Counted from the first letter of the stretch, positions 1 through 9,103 are shown. The stretch is DNA of 57,060 nt from Sphingomonadales bacterium (GCA_006226685.1 SBGG01000070.1:1-57060); one strand, 5' to 3'. Translations and numbers: made by a program. The notes: a model not told the origin generated them from the sequence alone.

Positions 1-75
1 ACACGCTATGATCGCTGCCCGAAGGCCTTCTTCTCCGCCGTCGCTCTCGCCGCAACCGTCATCTTCTGGCTCTGA
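1..75 (+). CDS. IS5-family transposase, C-terminal 24 residues (partial)
   Basis: Frame 1 from the first base reads TRYDRCPKAFFSAVALAA and then TVIFWL before a TGA stop at 73-75. The RYDRCP...SAIALAATVIFWL ending is typical of DDE transposases of the IS5 family, where it follows the catalytic core. The start and catalytic residues lie outside the window, so integrity cannot be judged. Confidence 0.8.
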   Translation, partial: TRYDRCPKAFFSAVALAATVIFWL

Positions 76-95
76 TCAATGAGTCCTGACCCTAG
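1..95 (+). mobile_element. Right end of an IS5-family insertion sequence (cut by window start)
   Basis: The C-terminus of a transposase is followed within 20 bases by a terminal repeat ending in CCTGACCCTAG. The reverse complement of this end (GGGTCAGGACTCATTGA) resembles the ends of the small elements at 20,996, 52,186 and 56,864, so all appear to belong to one IS5-type family. The flanking CTAG/TTAG suggests a YTAR-like target. Only the right end lies in the window. Confidence 0.75.
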
Positions 96-121
96 CAACC
101 ATATATTTTCAAGCGGAAATA

Positions 122-197
122 TGGTGAGCCCTGCTGGGTTCGAACCAGCGACCTACTGATTAAAAGTCAGTTGCTCTACCGACTGAGCTAAGGGCCC
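122..197 (-). tRNA. tRNA-Lys (anticodon TTT)
   Basis: On the minus strand the 7-bp acceptor stem GGGCCCT pairs with AGGGCTC, with one G-U pair. The D-arm, an anticodon loop CTTTTAA carrying TTT, a TTCGAAC T-loop and an encoded CCA are all visible. It decodes AAA/AAG. It lies 26 bases beyond the IS5 end, so the insertion sequence sits beside it without interrupting it. Confidence 0.96.
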
Positions 198-263
198 ACG
201 AAGGCGCGGCGGGGCCGTGCGATCCGTCAGGATGGTTGCACCTAGTCAGCATCGACTGGCGGG

Positions 264-788
264 TCAACCGGCTTTGGGTATTTTTCTAGGCTTTTTAAGG
301 CGGAAATATTCCTGTCGTACCGTTCTGCCGGTGATCGGGTCGCGCCAGTCCGGGATGAGGGCCATGAGCGGAGCCAGGACGAAGCTGCGTTCGCGGTACC
401 GTGGATGGGGGATGATGGGCGCGCTTCCGGTGCTTTGGTGTCCACCGCTCCACAGAATGATGTCGAGATCGAGGGGGCGGGCACCCCAGCGCCTGCCACG
501 ACGCCTGCCTGCCATTTTTTCCATATGTTTGAGCAATGCCAGCAGGGTTTCGGGAGGCAGGGGCGTTTCGATCAGCGCAGCGCCATTGGCATAGCGGCGC
601 AGAGAGGGGCCAATGGGCGGTGTTTCGATGATCGGCGATTGCGCGATCAATCGAAAGGGAGGGCAGGAAAAAGCCGCCATTGCTTCCTTCACCAGAGCAT
701 AGGGCGTGTGCGTGCGAGAGCGCGGCTGGTTGGAGCCGAGCGCAATCGCATAGAGCTGGGGTTTCCCGGTGGGAGCCGAGCCGTTCAA
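264..788 (-). CDS. folK: 2-amino-4-hydroxy-6-hydroxymethyldihydropteridine pyrophosphokinase
   Basis: This 174-residue cytosolic enzyme transfers pyrophosphate from ATP to hydroxymethyldihydropterin in folate synthesis. HPPK signatures are visible: ALGSNQ near residue 17, the RRWGARPLDLDII block carrying the ATP/Mg-binding aspartates, and PHPRYRERSFVLAPL. The length is normal for the family. The only usable start is TTG at 788: the preceding in-frame codon is the TGA of aguB, and AGGA lies about 8 bases upstream. It is the last gene of the aguA-tonB-aguB-folK run, directly abutting aguB, so it is probably cotranscribed and translationally coupled. Confidence 0.93.
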   Translation of the reverse strand: MNGSAPTGKPQLYAIALGSNQPRSRTHTPYALVKEAMAAFSCPPFRLIAQSPIIETPPIGPSLRRYANGAALIETPLPPETLLALLKHMEKMAGRRRGRRWGARPLDLDIILWSGGHQSTGSAPIIPHPRYRERSFVLAPLMALIPDWRDPITGRTVRQEYFRLKKPRKIPKAG

Positions 789-1658
789 TCAGATATCCTG
801 CGCAAGGCGGCTATAGAGGTCCGGTCGCCGATCACGGAAGAAACCCATGCCGGCGCGATGCTTGCGGGCGCGGGCAAGATCGAGCGTCGCGACCAGCGCG
901 CCGCTTTGCCACTCTTCCACCTCGGCGACGAAATCGCCCCATTCATCGGTGATGAAGCTGTGGCCGTAAAAAGTCTGTCTGGCGTCGTCGCTGCCGGGCA
1001 CCGGTTCGGCGCCGATGCGGTTGGCTGCGATTACCGGCATGCAGTTGCTGACCGCATGACCGACCATCGCCCGGCGCCACATGCGGCTGGTATCGAGCCC
1101 TTCATCATAGGGTTCAGAGCCGATGGCGGTTGGGAAGAAGAGCATTTCCGCGCCCATCAGCGCCATCACCCGCGCGGTTTCGGGATACCATTGGTCCCAG
1201 CATATGCCGATGCCGATGGTGCCATATTTTGTCGGCCAGACCTTGAAGCCGCTGTTGCCGGGGCGGAAATAATATTTCTCTTCATAGCCCGGCCCGTCGG
1301 GAATGTGGCTCTTGCGATAGACGCCCATGATCTCGCCCATGTCGTCGATCATGGCGAGGCTGTTATAATGATGCTGGCCGTCGCGTTCGAAGAAGCTGGT
1401 TGGAATATAGACCCCCAGTTCCTTTGCGAGCTTCTGCATTTCGGTGACCGCCGGGTGCTCGCCCACGGGCAGGGCGTTGGCGAACAGGGCCTCATCCTCG
1501 ACCGTGCAGAAATAGGGGCCTTCGAACAGTTCGGGCGGCAGGATGATCCTGGCCCCGCGCGCGGCGGCCTTGCGCACATGATCGGCAACGAGCGCGATAT
1601 TGTCATCGCGGTCGGCGGTGAAAGCGAGTTGCAGTGCGGCGACGGTGACGATGGTCAT
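789..1658 (-). CDS. aguB: N-carbamoylputrescine amidase
   Basis: This is a nitrilase-superfamily enzyme of 289 residues that hydrolyses N-carbamoylputrescine to putrescine, CO2 and ammonia, the last step of the agmatine route. The Glu-Lys-Cys triad is visible as E43 (LPPELFEGPYF), K116 (GVYRKSHIPD) and C153 (GICWDQWYPE). An in-frame TTG at 1670 is possible, but the ATG at 1658 gives the usual MTIVTVAALQ beginning. The gene lies downstream of aguA with one small TonB-like gene between them, which strongly supports the assignment. Confidence 0.93.
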   Translation of the reverse strand: MTIVTVAALQLAFTADRDDNIALVADHVRKAAARGARIILPPELFEGPYFCTVEDEALFANALPVGEHPAVTEMQKLAKELGVYIPTSFFERDGQHHYNSLAMIDDMGEIMGVYRKSHIPDGPGYEEKYYFRPGNSGFKVWPTKYGTIGIGICWDQWYPETARVMALMGAEMLFFPTAIGSEPYDEGLDTSRMWRRAMVGHAVSNCMPVIAANRIGAEPVPGSDDARQTFYGHSFITDEWGDFVAEVEEWQSGALVATLDLARARKHRAGMGFFRDRRPDLYSRLAQDI

Positions 1659-1666
1659 GATGGGGC

Positions 1667-1978
1667 TCAATCCTCGATCTTGAAGACGATGCTGCTGCTA
1701 TATTCGGCTTTGACGGCTTTGCCGTTCTTGCCGATTTTCGGTTTGAACCGGGCCTTGGCCATCAATGTATCGCAACTTTTCCGGTCCAGTTCGGGGTGGC
1801 CGCTGGAGCGCGTGATGGTGCATTTTGTCGGCGCGCCACTTTCGTCGACTGACAATCGAAAACCGACTGTACCTGTCGGTGGAGTGGCGGGAACAGGCGG
1901 CGGTTCGGTTGCGTTCTGCGCCCATGCCGGAGATGCCGGCAGGAGCAGCAGCGCGGCAAGGGCGGATTTGTCCATCAT
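1667..1978 (-). CDS. Small TonB C-terminal-domain protein with signal peptide
   Basis: This 103-residue protein has an N-terminal signal sequence (hydrophobic LAALLLLPASPAWA, likely cut after AWA), a short Pro-rich linker and a TonB-C-like domain. Markers of that domain are GFRLSVDESGAPTKC, the Cys pair C53/C69 and the ending ARFKPKIG...YSSSIVFKI. Classical TonB has a membrane anchor and a long Pro-rich spanner. Here both are minimal, so the product is probably a secreted periplasmic domain, not a full energy transducer. Its ATG overlaps the aguA stop (ATGA), and its end lies beside the aguB start. Its role within an agmatine operon is unknown. Confidence 0.8.
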   Translation of the reverse strand: MMDKSALAALLLLPASPAWAQNATEPPPVPATPPTGTVGFRLSVDESGAPTKCTITRSSGHPELDRKSCDTLMAKARFKPKIGKNGKAVKAEYSSSIVFKIED

Positions 1979-2979
1979 GGATTTTCCCCGGCCGAGGGCA
2001 TTTGCTGGCTGGTACAGTGGAAGCTGCCACCGCCGGCCAATATCGCATCCGAGGGCAGGGGCACCAGCGCCCGGCCCGGAAAGAAGGGAGCGAGGGCGTC
2101 GAGGATCGCCTTGTCATTGGGAGCGTCATAGACCGGCACGATCACCGCCTCATTGGCGATGAGGAAATTCATATAGCTGGCCGGTATCACCTCGCCATCG
2201 ACTTCGATCCGCCCCGGGGAAGGCATGGGCGCAACGGTAAGACCATGGGCCTTTGCGCGCGCCGTCGCGTCGGCATAGATAGCGGTATTGGGATCGTCCG
2301 CGGTTGTCGCTTCCGGTATGGCGATCACGCCGGGGGCGACGAAGCGGGCGAGATTGTCGACATGGCCGTCGGTATGATCGTTGATGAGACCGTCGCCGAG
2401 CCAGAGCATGTCCGACAGGCCAAGGCTGCCGGCGAGCAGCGTTTCAATCTGTTCGCGACCGAGATCGGGGTTGCGATTGGGGTTGAGCAGGCATTGCTCG
2501 GTGGTGACGAACAGGCCCGTGCCGTCGCAATCGACCGCGCCGCCCTCGAAAATCAGCGGAACCGAAGAGCAGGGCAGGTCCGTGGCGGCGGCGAGGCGCG
2601 CGCCGATATCCTCATCCCCCGGCATCTGATATTTGCCGCCCCAGCCGTTGAAACGGAAATCGGCAAGCGCGCGTGAACCATCGGCGCGTTCGACGCAGAT
2701 CGGGCCGGTGTCGCGCAGCCAGACATCACCGATCCGCTCGATGACGATGGTGGTGTCGGAGGTGAGCAGAGCGCGGGCGCATGTTGCGGCGGCTTCGTCA
2801 TTGCAGACAAGGCGCACCTGTTCTCCCGCTCCGCCCGCGCGGACCGCATCGGCAAAGGCGGCAATCTGCGCCTGCGCGCGGGCCAGTATCTCCGCGCCGC
2901 CCCATTCGTCCGGGTTCCACGGGAAGCCGATCCACAGCCAGTCATGCGGTTCCCATTCGGCGGGCATGCGGAGGGTCAT
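1975..2979 (-). CDS. aguA: Agmatine deiminase
   Basis: This enzyme converts agmatine to N-carbamoylputrescine and ammonia. It is a 334-residue guanidino-group-modifying (PPAD) enzyme. Visible family features are MPAEWEPHDWLWIGFP at the N-terminus, RDTGP, FEGGAVDCDG, the NDHTDGHVDN block with catalytic His/Asp, and the nucleophile C322 in GGGSFHCTSQQ. An upstream in-frame start would add 23 unrelated residues, but the ATG at 2979 has AAGGAG 8 bases upstream and is preferred. It is first in an operon with a TonB-like gene, aguB and folK. Confidence 0.94.
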   Translation of the reverse strand: MTLRMPAEWEPHDWLWIGFPWNPDEWGGAEILARAQAQIAAFADAVRAGGAGEQVRLVCNDEAAATCARALLTSDTTIVIERIGDVWLRDTGPICVERADGSRALADFRFNGWGGKYQMPGDEDIGARLAAATDLPCSSVPLIFEGGAVDCDGTGLFVTTEQCLLNPNRNPDLGREQIETLLAGSLGLSDMLWLGDGLINDHTDGHVDNLARFVAPGVIAIPEATTADDPNTAIYADATARAKAHGLTVAPMPSPGRIEVDGEVIPASYMNFLIANEAVIVPVYDAPNDKAILDALAPFFPGRALVPLPSDAILAGGGSFHCTSQQMPSAGENP

Positions 2980-3010
2980 CTGAAGGCTCCTTATGGGCAA
3001 AGTCGGCAGG

Positions 3011-3043
3011 CACAAGAAAAAGGGCGGCACCGGGCCGCCCTTT
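3011..3043 (-). terminator. Rho-independent terminator of rpsD
   Basis: A perfect 10-bp stem, AAAGGGCGGC with GCCGCCCTTT (3019-3028 and 3034-3043), encloses a 5-base loop. On the minus strand it is followed by TTTTCTTGTG. It sits 27 bases past the rpsD stop and ahead of aguA, so it separates the two transcription units. Confidence 0.9.
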
Positions 3044-3069
3044 CGCATATTTCGATCCGATCGAAAAGA

Positions 3070-3684
3070 TCAGCGCGAATAGAACTCGACGACGAGGTTC
3101 GGTTCCATCTTCACCGGATAGGGAACCTCATCCAGCGACGGAACGCGGGTATAGGTGACCTTGGCCGGGCCGTCGGGTGCCACATAATCGGGAATGTCGC
3201 GCTCGGGCAGGCTCTGCGCTTCCATGACGAGCGCCATTTCCTTCGCCTTCTTGCCGAGGGTGATCTCATCGCCCGGCTTCACGAGGCGCGATGCGATGTT
3301 GCACTTCACGCCGTTCACAAAGATGTGGCCGTGCGAAACGAGCTGACGGGCCGAGAAGATGGTCGGAGCGAACTTGGCGCGATAGACAACCGCGTCGAGG
3401 CGGCGCTCCAGCAGGCCGATCAGGTTCTGGCCGGTGTCGCCCTTCATGCGGGCTGCTTCGACATAGTTCTTCTTGAACTGCTTTTCGGTGATGTCGCCAT
3501 AATAGCCCTTCAGCTTCTGCTTGGCGCGCAGCTGAATGCCATAGTCAGACATCTTGCCCTTGCGGCGCTGACCATGCTGGCCGGGGCCATATTCACGCTT
3601 GTTGACCGGGCTCTTCGGGCGACCCCAGATGTTTTCGCCCATCCGGCGGTCGAGTTTATACTTGGCGCTGGTGCGCTTCGTCAT
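3070..3684 (-). CDS. rpsD: 30S ribosomal protein S4
   Basis: This 204-residue protein binds 16S rRNA and nucleates assembly of the 30S body. It has the S4 N-terminal domain ([22 protein letters not shown]), lacking the zinc cysteines as in many proteobacteria. The S4 RNA-binding domain follows ([35 protein letters not shown]). The ending VVEFYSR is typical. The start at 3684 is preceded by GAAAGGAATT, and five extra residues from an upstream codon are unlikely. The gene is transcribed alone and ends in a strong terminator. Confidence 0.98.
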   Translation of the reverse strand: MTKRTSAKYKLDRRMGENIWGRPKSPVNKREYGPGQHGQRRKGKMSDYGIQLRAKQKLKGYYGDITEKQFKKNYVEAARMKGDTGQNLIGLLERRLDAVVYRAKFAPTIFSARQLVSHGHIFVNGVKCNIASRLVKPGDEITLGKKAKEMALVMEAQSLPERDIPDYVAPDGPAKVTYTRVPSLDEVPYPVKMEPNLVVEFYSR

Positions 3685-3871
3685 GATAATTCCTTTCAAT
3701 CGCTAACAACGGTGTTTCCGGTATCGCCTGCTTGCCATATTTCAGGGGCAGGGCCGCCGCTTCACCGGAATGCGGGGCCAATTGCGAAGGCGCGCCTATG
3801 GCGGGGAAGGCCCGGAGAGTCAACCCCATTGATCGCTGGACTAAGGGTCGGCGGTGGAATAGCGGGCGAAA

Positions 3872-5410
3872 ATGCGGCGTGCAATATTCGGTCCCGAAGC
3901 CCGTTTCGCGGGGCTGATCCTTATCCTGATGCTGATTGCCCTGTTTCGCGGCATGGATCATGACGAGGGGCAATATGTCGGCGCGGTGCGCCTCATGCGT
4001 GAGGGCCTGCCATTTCGTGATTTTCTCTATCTGCAGACGCCGTTGCAGCCCTTGCTCTTCGCGCCGATGGCCTGGATCGCGCAGGGGTGGCTTTATCCGG
4101 CGCTGAGGCTGGTCAATGCGCTGTGCGCGGCCGGGGCGGTCCTCATGGTGTGGAAAGCGGTGCGCCTGCTGGGCGGAAACACGCGGACCGCGACGCTGGC
4201 GGCTCTCTGTATGGCCTGTTGCCATAGTTTCCTGTTCTCGGCCTCGCTTGCGCGCAATGATGCGTTGCCGTTGTTTTTGAACGCTATGGGGATCTGGTTG
4301 TTCATCCTCGGCTGGCAGAAGCGGGGTGAGGGCCAGAAAAAGCCTGTTCTGCTGCTGTTTTCCGGTCTCGCCTTCGGTGCGGCGGTGTCAGCCAAGATCA
4401 GCTATGCCTTTCCGGCGGCGGCGGCCGGGCTGTTCGCGCTGATGCAGGTACGCCGGATCGGTATCGCAGGCGTAAGCGCGTTCGCACTGGGCGGGGTGAG
4501 CGGGGTGGTGCCAACGGCTTTGCTCTATTGGCTCGCGCCGGAGGCCGCATGGTTCGGTATCATCGATTATAGTCTGGAGGCGCCGCGCCAGTGGCAGGCG
4601 GTCAACGATCGGGCATGGATGGCCCAATCGGGATTCAGTCTCTTCCGCTTATTGCTGTTTCTGGCGCAGGGGCCTGCCTTGCTGGCGCTGGTGGTGATCA
4701 TTCGGAAGCGCTTTGCCGATCGCGGGTCGGCGGAGGAGAGGGGCGGCCTGACGCTGTTTCTCGATATGCTGATCCTTGCCGGGGTGCTGGCGGCCTGGTT
4801 GCCGCGTCCGGTCTATCCGCAATATCTGGTTCCAATGTTGCCGGCACTGTTCGTCAGGCTGGGGCCGTTGCTGGAGGGGCTCTGGGAGAAGCGGGGCTGG
4901 CGTGTGCTGTTCCTCGCCGCGATGCTGATTGGTGTCGGGGAGACGTTGGCTTCGGTCCTGACCAACCTCGCCCACGGGCACTCACCTACGTTGGCTGCAT
5001 CGCGCACCGCAAAACATATCGGATGCCTTGTCGGAGAACGGCATGGGGCGATTATCAGCCTGTCTCCGCCGCATCTGGTCGATAGCGGGCGGCCGTTCGA
5101 CCGGCGCTTCGTGACCGGGCCCTTTGCTTTCCGGATGCGTGGGCTGCTGACGCCGGAAGAGGAGGTGCGCTTTCATATCCTGCAATCGACCGGATTTGCG
5201 GCGGCGTTCGATCGCGATCCGCCCGCGGGGATAGTGGTCGGCACCGAGAGGAAAAGCAGGCCCGGACTATCCGGAGGTCTGGATGCGCTTCTTGAGCAAT
5301 GGGCGCAGGCCCATGGCTACAGGCCGGTCCCGATAGCGAAGGCCGGGCTGGTGCTTTACCTATCCGATCGGGCCGGACAAGGCGGCGCCATTCCGTCCTG
5401 CCCGGAATGA
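3872..5410 (+). CDS. GT-C fold membrane glycosyltransferase (ArnT/PMT-like, GT39/83 type)
   Basis: This 512-residue integral membrane protein has many hydrophobic segments (for example residues 14-24, 80-110, 140-165, 190-215 and 285-300). In the first periplasmic loop it carries the acidic motif MDHDEGQYVGAVRLMREG followed by PFRDFLYLQTPLQP. This pattern is typical of GT-C transferases that use polyprenyl-phosphate sugars, the Asp-Glu being the likely catalytic and metal site. The C-terminal 130 residues are soluble. No other polysaccharide genes lie nearby, so the acceptor is unknown. It faces trmJ convergently with 12 bases between them. Confidence 0.8.
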   Translation: MRRAIFGPEARFAGLILILMLIALFRGMDHDEGQYVGAVRLMREGLPFRDFLYLQTPLQPLLFAPMAWIAQGWLYPALRLVNALCAAGAVLMVWKAVRLLGGNTRTATLAALCMACCHSFLFSASLARNDALPLFLNAMGIWLFILGWQKRGEGQKKPVLLLFSGLAFGAAVSAKISYAFPAAAAGLFALMQVRRIGIAGVSAFALGGVSGVVPTALLYWLAPEAAWFGIIDYSLEAPRQWQAVNDRAWMAQSGFSLFRLLLFLAQGPALLALVVIIRKRFADRGSAEERGGLTLFLDMLILAGVLAAWLPRPVYPQYLVPMLPALFVRLGPLLEGLWEKRGWRVLFLAAMLIGVGETLASVLTNLAHGHSPTLAASRTAKHIGCLVGERHGAIISLSPPHLVDSGRPFDRRFVTGPFAFRMRGLLTPEEEVRFHILQSTGFAAAFDRDPPAGIVVGTERKSRPGLSGGLDALLEQWAQAHGYRPVPIAKAGLVLYLSDRAGQGGAIPSCPE

Positions 5411-5422
5411 AGGATCGGGGGC

Positions 5423-6187
5423 CTAACGTGCGCGTGGGTTGCCGAGGGCCGAAAGGACGCCGCGCAGCGTCCGTACTTCCAGATGGTTCCAGCCCGGCTT
5501 GGTCAGCAGGTTACGCAAGGTCCGTTTCGTCGCGGGCGCGCGGTCCGGCGGGAAAAAATAACCTGCCTTTTCGAGCAGCGTCTCGAACTGGGCGATCATG
5601 CCGTCCAGTTCTTCCTGCGGGGCAGGGGGCAGCAATTCCTCTTCCGTGGGCTGTACCAGCTCTGCGGGATGGGCGCGGGCCTGCGTCTTCGACCATTCAT
5701 AGGCGCACAGGATCACCGCCTGCGCGAGGTTGAGCGAGGCGAAATCGGGGTTGATCGGCACGGTGAGGATTTTCCGGGCCAGCGCCACTTCCTCGGTTTC
5801 GAGGCCGGATCGTTCCGGCCCGAACACGATCGCGCAACGGGCCTTGTCGTCCAGATCGGCCGCTTCCTGGATTTCGCGCGCAGCTTCTTCGGGCGTGACC
5901 ACCGGCTTGGTGACGCCGCGTTTGCGCACCGTGGTCGCATAGACATGAGCGCAGTCGGCGACGGCCTCGGCCAGCGTCGGGTAAATCCGTGCATTTTCCA
6001 GCACGATGTCCGCACCGGCGGCCGATGGCCCCGCGTCGGGATTTGGCCAGCCGTCGCGGGGGGCGACGAGGCGCATTTCGGTGAGTCCGAAATTGAGCAT
6101 GGCGCGGGCCGCCTTGCCGATATTCTCGCCCAGTTGCGGGCGGACGAGCACGATGATGGGGCGACGGTTGCTGTCCGGCCTACTCAC
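5423..6187 (-). CDS. trmJ: tRNA (cytidine/uridine-32-2'-O)-methyltransferase, TrmJ-type SpoU enzyme
   Basis: This 254-residue SPOUT enzyme uses SAM to methylate the 2'-O of residue 32 in tRNA. SpoU motifs are visible: [19 protein letters not shown] (motif 1), [16 protein letters not shown] (motif 2) and [16 protein letters not shown] (motif 3, the SAM-binding knot). A C-terminal helical extension characteristic of TrmJ follows. The start is GTG at 6187, which overlaps the end of nrdR by 8 bases and indicates translational coupling. Confidence 0.88.
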   Translation of the reverse strand: MSRPDSNRRPIIVLVRPQLGENIGKAARAMLNFGLTEMRLVAPRDGWPNPDAGPSAAGADIVLENARIYPTLAEAVADCAHVYATTVRKRGVTKPVVTPEEAAREIQEAADLDDKARCAIVFGPERSGLETEEVALARKILTVPINPDFASLNLAQAVILCAYEWSKTQARAHPAELVQPTEEELLPPAPQEELDGMIAQFETLLEKAGYFFPPDRAPATKRTLRNLLTKPGWNHLEVRTLRGVLSALGNPRAR

Positions 6188-6641
6188 CGCCGACTTCCTT
6201 CACGGTGCTGGCGAAATCCTCGAAATCGCGGGCTTCGCGGAAATCCTTATAGACGCTGGCGAAACGGATATAAGCGACGCTGTCGAGCGATTTGAGCGCC
6301 TCCATCACCATTTCGCCGATGACCTGAGCGGAAATCTCGCTCTCGCCGCCGGTTTCGATCTGCCGCTGAATGCCGGATACCAGCTTTTCGATCCGCGCCG
6401 GGTCAATGGGGCGCTTGCGGCAGGCGATATCGATCGACCGGGCAAGCTTGTCGCGTTCGAACGCCTCGCGGCGGCCCTCGCTCTTCATCACCCAGATGTC
6501 GCGCAACTGTATGCGTTCGAAGGTGGTGAAGCGCGCGGCGCAGGCTTCGCATTGGCGGCGGCGGCGGATCGCGGTTCCGTCCTCGGTCGGGCGCGAATCC
6601 TTCACCTGGCTGTCTTCATGTCCGCAAAAGGGGCATCGCAT
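6180..6641 (-). CDS. nrdR: Transcriptional repressor NrdR
   Basis: This 153-residue protein has an N-terminal zinc ribbon ([16 protein letters not shown] and [13 protein letters not shown]) followed by an ATP-cone domain. It senses ATP/dATP and represses ribonucleotide reductase genes by binding NrdR boxes. The length and both domains match the family. It is embedded in the rpiB-glyA-zinc ribbon-nrdR-trmJ run on the minus strand, close to glyA as is usual in alphaproteobacteria. Confidence 0.97.
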   Translation of the reverse strand: MRCPFCGHEDSQVKDSRPTEDGTAIRRRRQCEACAARFTTFERIQLRDIWVMKSEGRREAFERDKLARSIDIACRKRPIDPARIEKLVSGIQRQIETGGESEISAQVIGEMVMEALKSLDSVAYIRFASVYKDFREARDFEDFASTVKEVGGE

Positions 6642-6647
6642 CGTGGT

Positions 6648-7016
6648 TCAACTCTTCTTCTTGCGGGGCAGGCCGAGAAACAGGCCGATCATGGCGCCGG
6701 CCATCCAGCGGTGGTCCGGCAACAGGCCGCCGATAATCGCACCGATCAGCATGAACGCCATGATCCGGGCTACAGGAGCATAGCTGCTCCATTGTTCCCC
6801 CGCCTTCCGTATCTGCTCCCGCCGGTTTCGCGCGCTGTCGGTATTTCGGTCGGGATGGGAGGAGGTCGGGCGGTTATGCGGTCTGGGTGCGGAGGGCGTA
6901 ACTGTCGATGGAAACAGCTCGCTTCTGATTTTCAGGCCACCGCCGAATTTCCGACCGCAATGGGGGCAGAAGGACCGGCGCCCCTCTATCACCCCGTTGC
7001 AGTCGGGACATTTCAC
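6648..7016 (-). CDS. Zinc-ribbon membrane protein
   Basis: This 122-residue protein has an N-terminal zinc ribbon (CPDCNG at residues 3-8 and CPHCGRKF near residue 17), a polar, Pro/Ser-rich linker of about 60 residues and two hydrophobic helices near the C-terminus. It ends in PRKKKS, a positively charged tail probably on the cytoplasmic side. Translation must begin at GTG 7016, since no in-frame ATG precedes the ribbon, and GAGGG lies about 9 bases upstream. It sits 6 bases from both glyA and nrdR, so it is cotranscribed. Its function is unknown. Confidence 0.8.
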   Translation of the reverse strand: MKCPDCNGVIEGRRSFCPHCGRKFGGGLKIRSELFPSTVTPSAPRPHNRPTSSHPDRNTDSARNRREQIRKAGEQWSSYAPVARIMAFMLIGAIIGGLLPDHRWMAGAMIGLFLGLPRKKKS

Positions 7017-7022
7017 CGCCGA

Positions 7023-8339
7023 TCAGCCCTCGTAGATCGGGAAGCGCGCGGTCAGCGCGGCAACGCGCTGGCGTACATCCGCCTCGACCGCCGGATCGCC
7101 TGCCTCGCCCTTTTCGCGCAGGCCTTCGAGCACATCGGCGATCATGTCGCCGATCGCTTCGAACTCGGCGACGCCGAAGCCGCGAGTGGTGCCTGCCGGC
7201 GAACCGACGCGGATGCCGCTGGTCTTGGTCGGGGGCAGCGGATCGCCCGGAATGCCGTTCTTGTTGCAGGTGATGGCGCTGCGTTCCAGTGCTTCGTCGG
7301 CATCTTTGCCGCTGATCCCATAGGGGCGCAGGTCGATGAGCGACAGGTGCGTGTCGGTGCCGCCGGAAACGACCGCGAGGCCGCGCGCTTCCAGTTTCGC
7401 CGCCAGCGCCTTGCTGTTTTCGACCACGGCCTTTGCATAGGCCTTGAATTCCGGGGTGAGCGCTTCGCCGAACGCCACTGCCTTGGCGGCGATCACATGC
7501 ATCAGCGGGCCACCCTGAAGGCCGGGGAACACCGCCGAGTTGATCTTCTTCGCGATCGCTTCGTCATCGGTCAGGATCATGCCGCCGCGCGGGCCGCGCA
7601 GCGTCTTGTGCGTGGTGGTGGTGACGACATGGGCGTGGCCGAACGGGGTCGGGTGGACACCGCCCGCGACCAGACCCGCGAAATGGGCCATGTCGACCAT
7701 GAACAGCGCGCCGACCTTGTCCGCGATCGCGCGGAAGCGGGCGAAGTCGAGAATGCGGGGATAGGCGCTGCCGCCCGCGATGATGAGGGTCGGCTTGCAC
7801 TCGACGGCCATGCGTTCCACTTCGTCATAATCGATGAGGTGGGTGTCCTCGCGCACGCCATATTGCACGGCGTTGAACCATTTGCCGGACATGGCGGGCT
7901 TCGCGCCATGGGTCAGGTGACCGCCGGCATCGAGCGACAGGCCCATGATGGTGTCGCCCGGCCTGGTCAGCGCCAGCATCACGCCGCCATTGGCCTGCGC
8001 ACCCGAATGGGGTTGCACATTGGCATAGCCGCAGTTGAAGAGTTGCTTCGCGCGTTCGATCGCCAGCGCCTCGACATCGTCGGAGGGCGCGCAACCCTGA
8101 TAATAGCGCTTGCCGGGATAGCCTTCGGCATATTTGTTGGTGAAGACCGAACCCTGCGCTTCCAGTACCGCCTTGGAGACGATGTTTTCGCTGGCGATCA
8201 GTTCGATCTGATCCTGTTCACGCTTCAGTTCCTTGCCGATGGCGGCGGCAACGGCGGGGTCGCGGGATGCAACGCCTGCGCTGAAGAAGTCGGCTGCGCG
8301 GATGGTGCTGGCGGCTTCGAGAGTGGCGGCAGTGCTCAT
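7023..8339 (-). CDS. glyA: Serine hydroxymethyltransferase
   Basis: This PLP enzyme of 438 residues interconverts serine and glycine while charging tetrahydrofolate with a one-carbon unit. Visible signatures are [17 protein letters not shown] (residues 48-64), the GYPGKRYY motif and the PLP-binding lysine K245 in [16 protein letters not shown]. The C-terminal domain is complete. It follows rpiB by 18 bases and precedes the zinc-ribbon gene and nrdR, a gene order common in sphingomonads. Confidence 0.98.
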   Translation of the reverse strand: MSTAATLEAASTIRAADFFSAGVASRDPAVAAAIGKELKREQDQIELIASENIVSKAVLEAQGSVFTNKYAEGYPGKRYYQGCAPSDDVEALAIERAKQLFNCGYANVQPHSGAQANGGVMLALTRPGDTIMGLSLDAGGHLTHGAKPAMSGKWFNAVQYGVREDTHLIDYDEVERMAVECKPTLIIAGGSAYPRILDFARFRAIADKVGALFMVDMAHFAGLVAGGVHPTPFGHAHVVTTTTHKTLRGPRGGMILTDDEAIAKKINSAVFPGLQGGPLMHVIAAKAVAFGEALTPEFKAYAKAVVENSKALAAKLEARGLAVVSGGTDTHLSLIDLRPYGISGKDADEALERSAITCNKNGIPGDPLPPTKTSGIRVGSPAGTTRGFGVAEFEAIGDMIADVLEGLREKGEAGDPAVEADVRQRVAALTARFPIYEG

Positions 8340-8357
8340 GGGCGGGTCCTTTCTGAC

Positions 8358-8795
8358 TCAGAGCGCGGGATGAGAGAGTTTGTCGACGCGGCGCTCATGG
8401 CGGCCGCCGGCAAATTCGGTGGAGAGGAAGGCTGCAAGGCAGGCCTTGGCCATGTCGGGGCCGGTCAGGCGCGCGCCCATGGCAATGACATTGGCGTTGT
8501 TATGCTCGCGGGAGAGGGCGGCGGACAGCGGTTCACCGACCAGCGCCGCGCGGCAGGCGGGGTTGCGGTTGACCGCGATCGAAATGCCGATGCCCGATCC
8601 GCACAGCGCGACGCCGCGTTCGGCGCTGCCGCGCGCGACCGCCTGAGCCAGCTTATAGCCATAATCGGGATAGTCGACGCTGCTTGCGTCATGCGGGCCG
8701 AGGTCATCGACCTCATGGCCCTGTTCGCGTAACCAGTCGGCCAGCATGGCTTTCAGGTCGATGGCGGCATGATCGGAGGCGATGGCGATGCGCAT
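8358..8795 (-). CDS. rpiB: Ribose-5-phosphate isomerase B
   Basis: This 145-residue cytosolic enzyme of the pentose phosphate pathway interconverts ribose-5-phosphate and ribulose-5-phosphate. The LacAB/RpiB fold is evident from IASDHAAIDLK at the start, the catalytic Cys in ALCGSGIGISIAVNR, and SREHNNANVIAMGAR. The C-terminus (GGRHERRV) is normal. It is the first gene of the minus-strand rpiB-glyA-nrdR-trmJ run. Confidence 0.96.
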   Translation of the reverse strand: MRIAIASDHAAIDLKAMLADWLREQGHEVDDLGPHDASSVDYPDYGYKLAQAVARGSAERGVALCGSGIGISIAVNRNPACRAALVGEPLSAALSREHNNANVIAMGARLTGPDMAKACLAAFLSTEFAGGRHERRVDKLSHPAL

Positions 8796-8908
8796 GAGCG
8801 GCGAACCTTCCCGGCTGATTCGTTTCGCGGCCTATCTAGGCGCGCTGTCATGGAATTGCCACCATCGCGTTGCCGTCTTATGCGGGAGGCCGGAAAAGGA
8901 GGGGATGC

Positions 8909-9091
8909 ATGGCTGTGGGTGGGATGTCCGGAACGATCCTGTCATTGTTGATGCTGGCGGGAATGCTGCTGCTTGCAGGAGGTGTGCACCTGATCGCGAA
9001 GGGGCCCGAAAACCGCAGACAGGGCTGGCTGATGATCGTCGCCGCGCTCGTGATGTTCGGCAATGTCGCGATCTGGGCGGTGCCGCTCTGA
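8909..9091 (+). CDS. Small two-helix membrane protein
   Basis: This is a 60-residue hydrophobic protein with transmembrane segments at about residues 7-25 and 38-57, separated by a short basic loop (KGPENRRQG). The start at 8909 is supported by AAAAGGAGGGG 4-5 bases upstream. An earlier in-frame ATG at 8870 lacks such a site. It stands alone between rpiB, which is divergent, and yeiH, which is convergent. No family is recognised. Confidence 0.6.
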   Translation: MAVGGMSGTILSLLMLAGMLLLAGGVHLIAKGPENRRQGWLMIVAALVMFGNVAIWAVPL

Positions 9092-9103
9092 CCGGCGTTC
9101 CGC

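Noticed and set aside
122..197. tRNA-Lys as an integration site for a genomic island
   Set aside because: No integrase gene and no repeated tRNA 3' end are visible in the window. The adjacent element is an IS5 end that does not use the tRNA.
405..2162. A 585-codon open frame on the plus strand opposite folK, aguB and the TonB-like gene
   Set aside because: It is antisense to three clearly conserved genes, and its product has no recognisable domain. Long antisense frames are expected in GC-rich DNA.
6006..8732. A 908-codon open frame on the plus strand opposite nrdR, glyA and rpiB
   Set aside because: It is antisense to several well-supported genes. Its length reflects codon bias, not coding.
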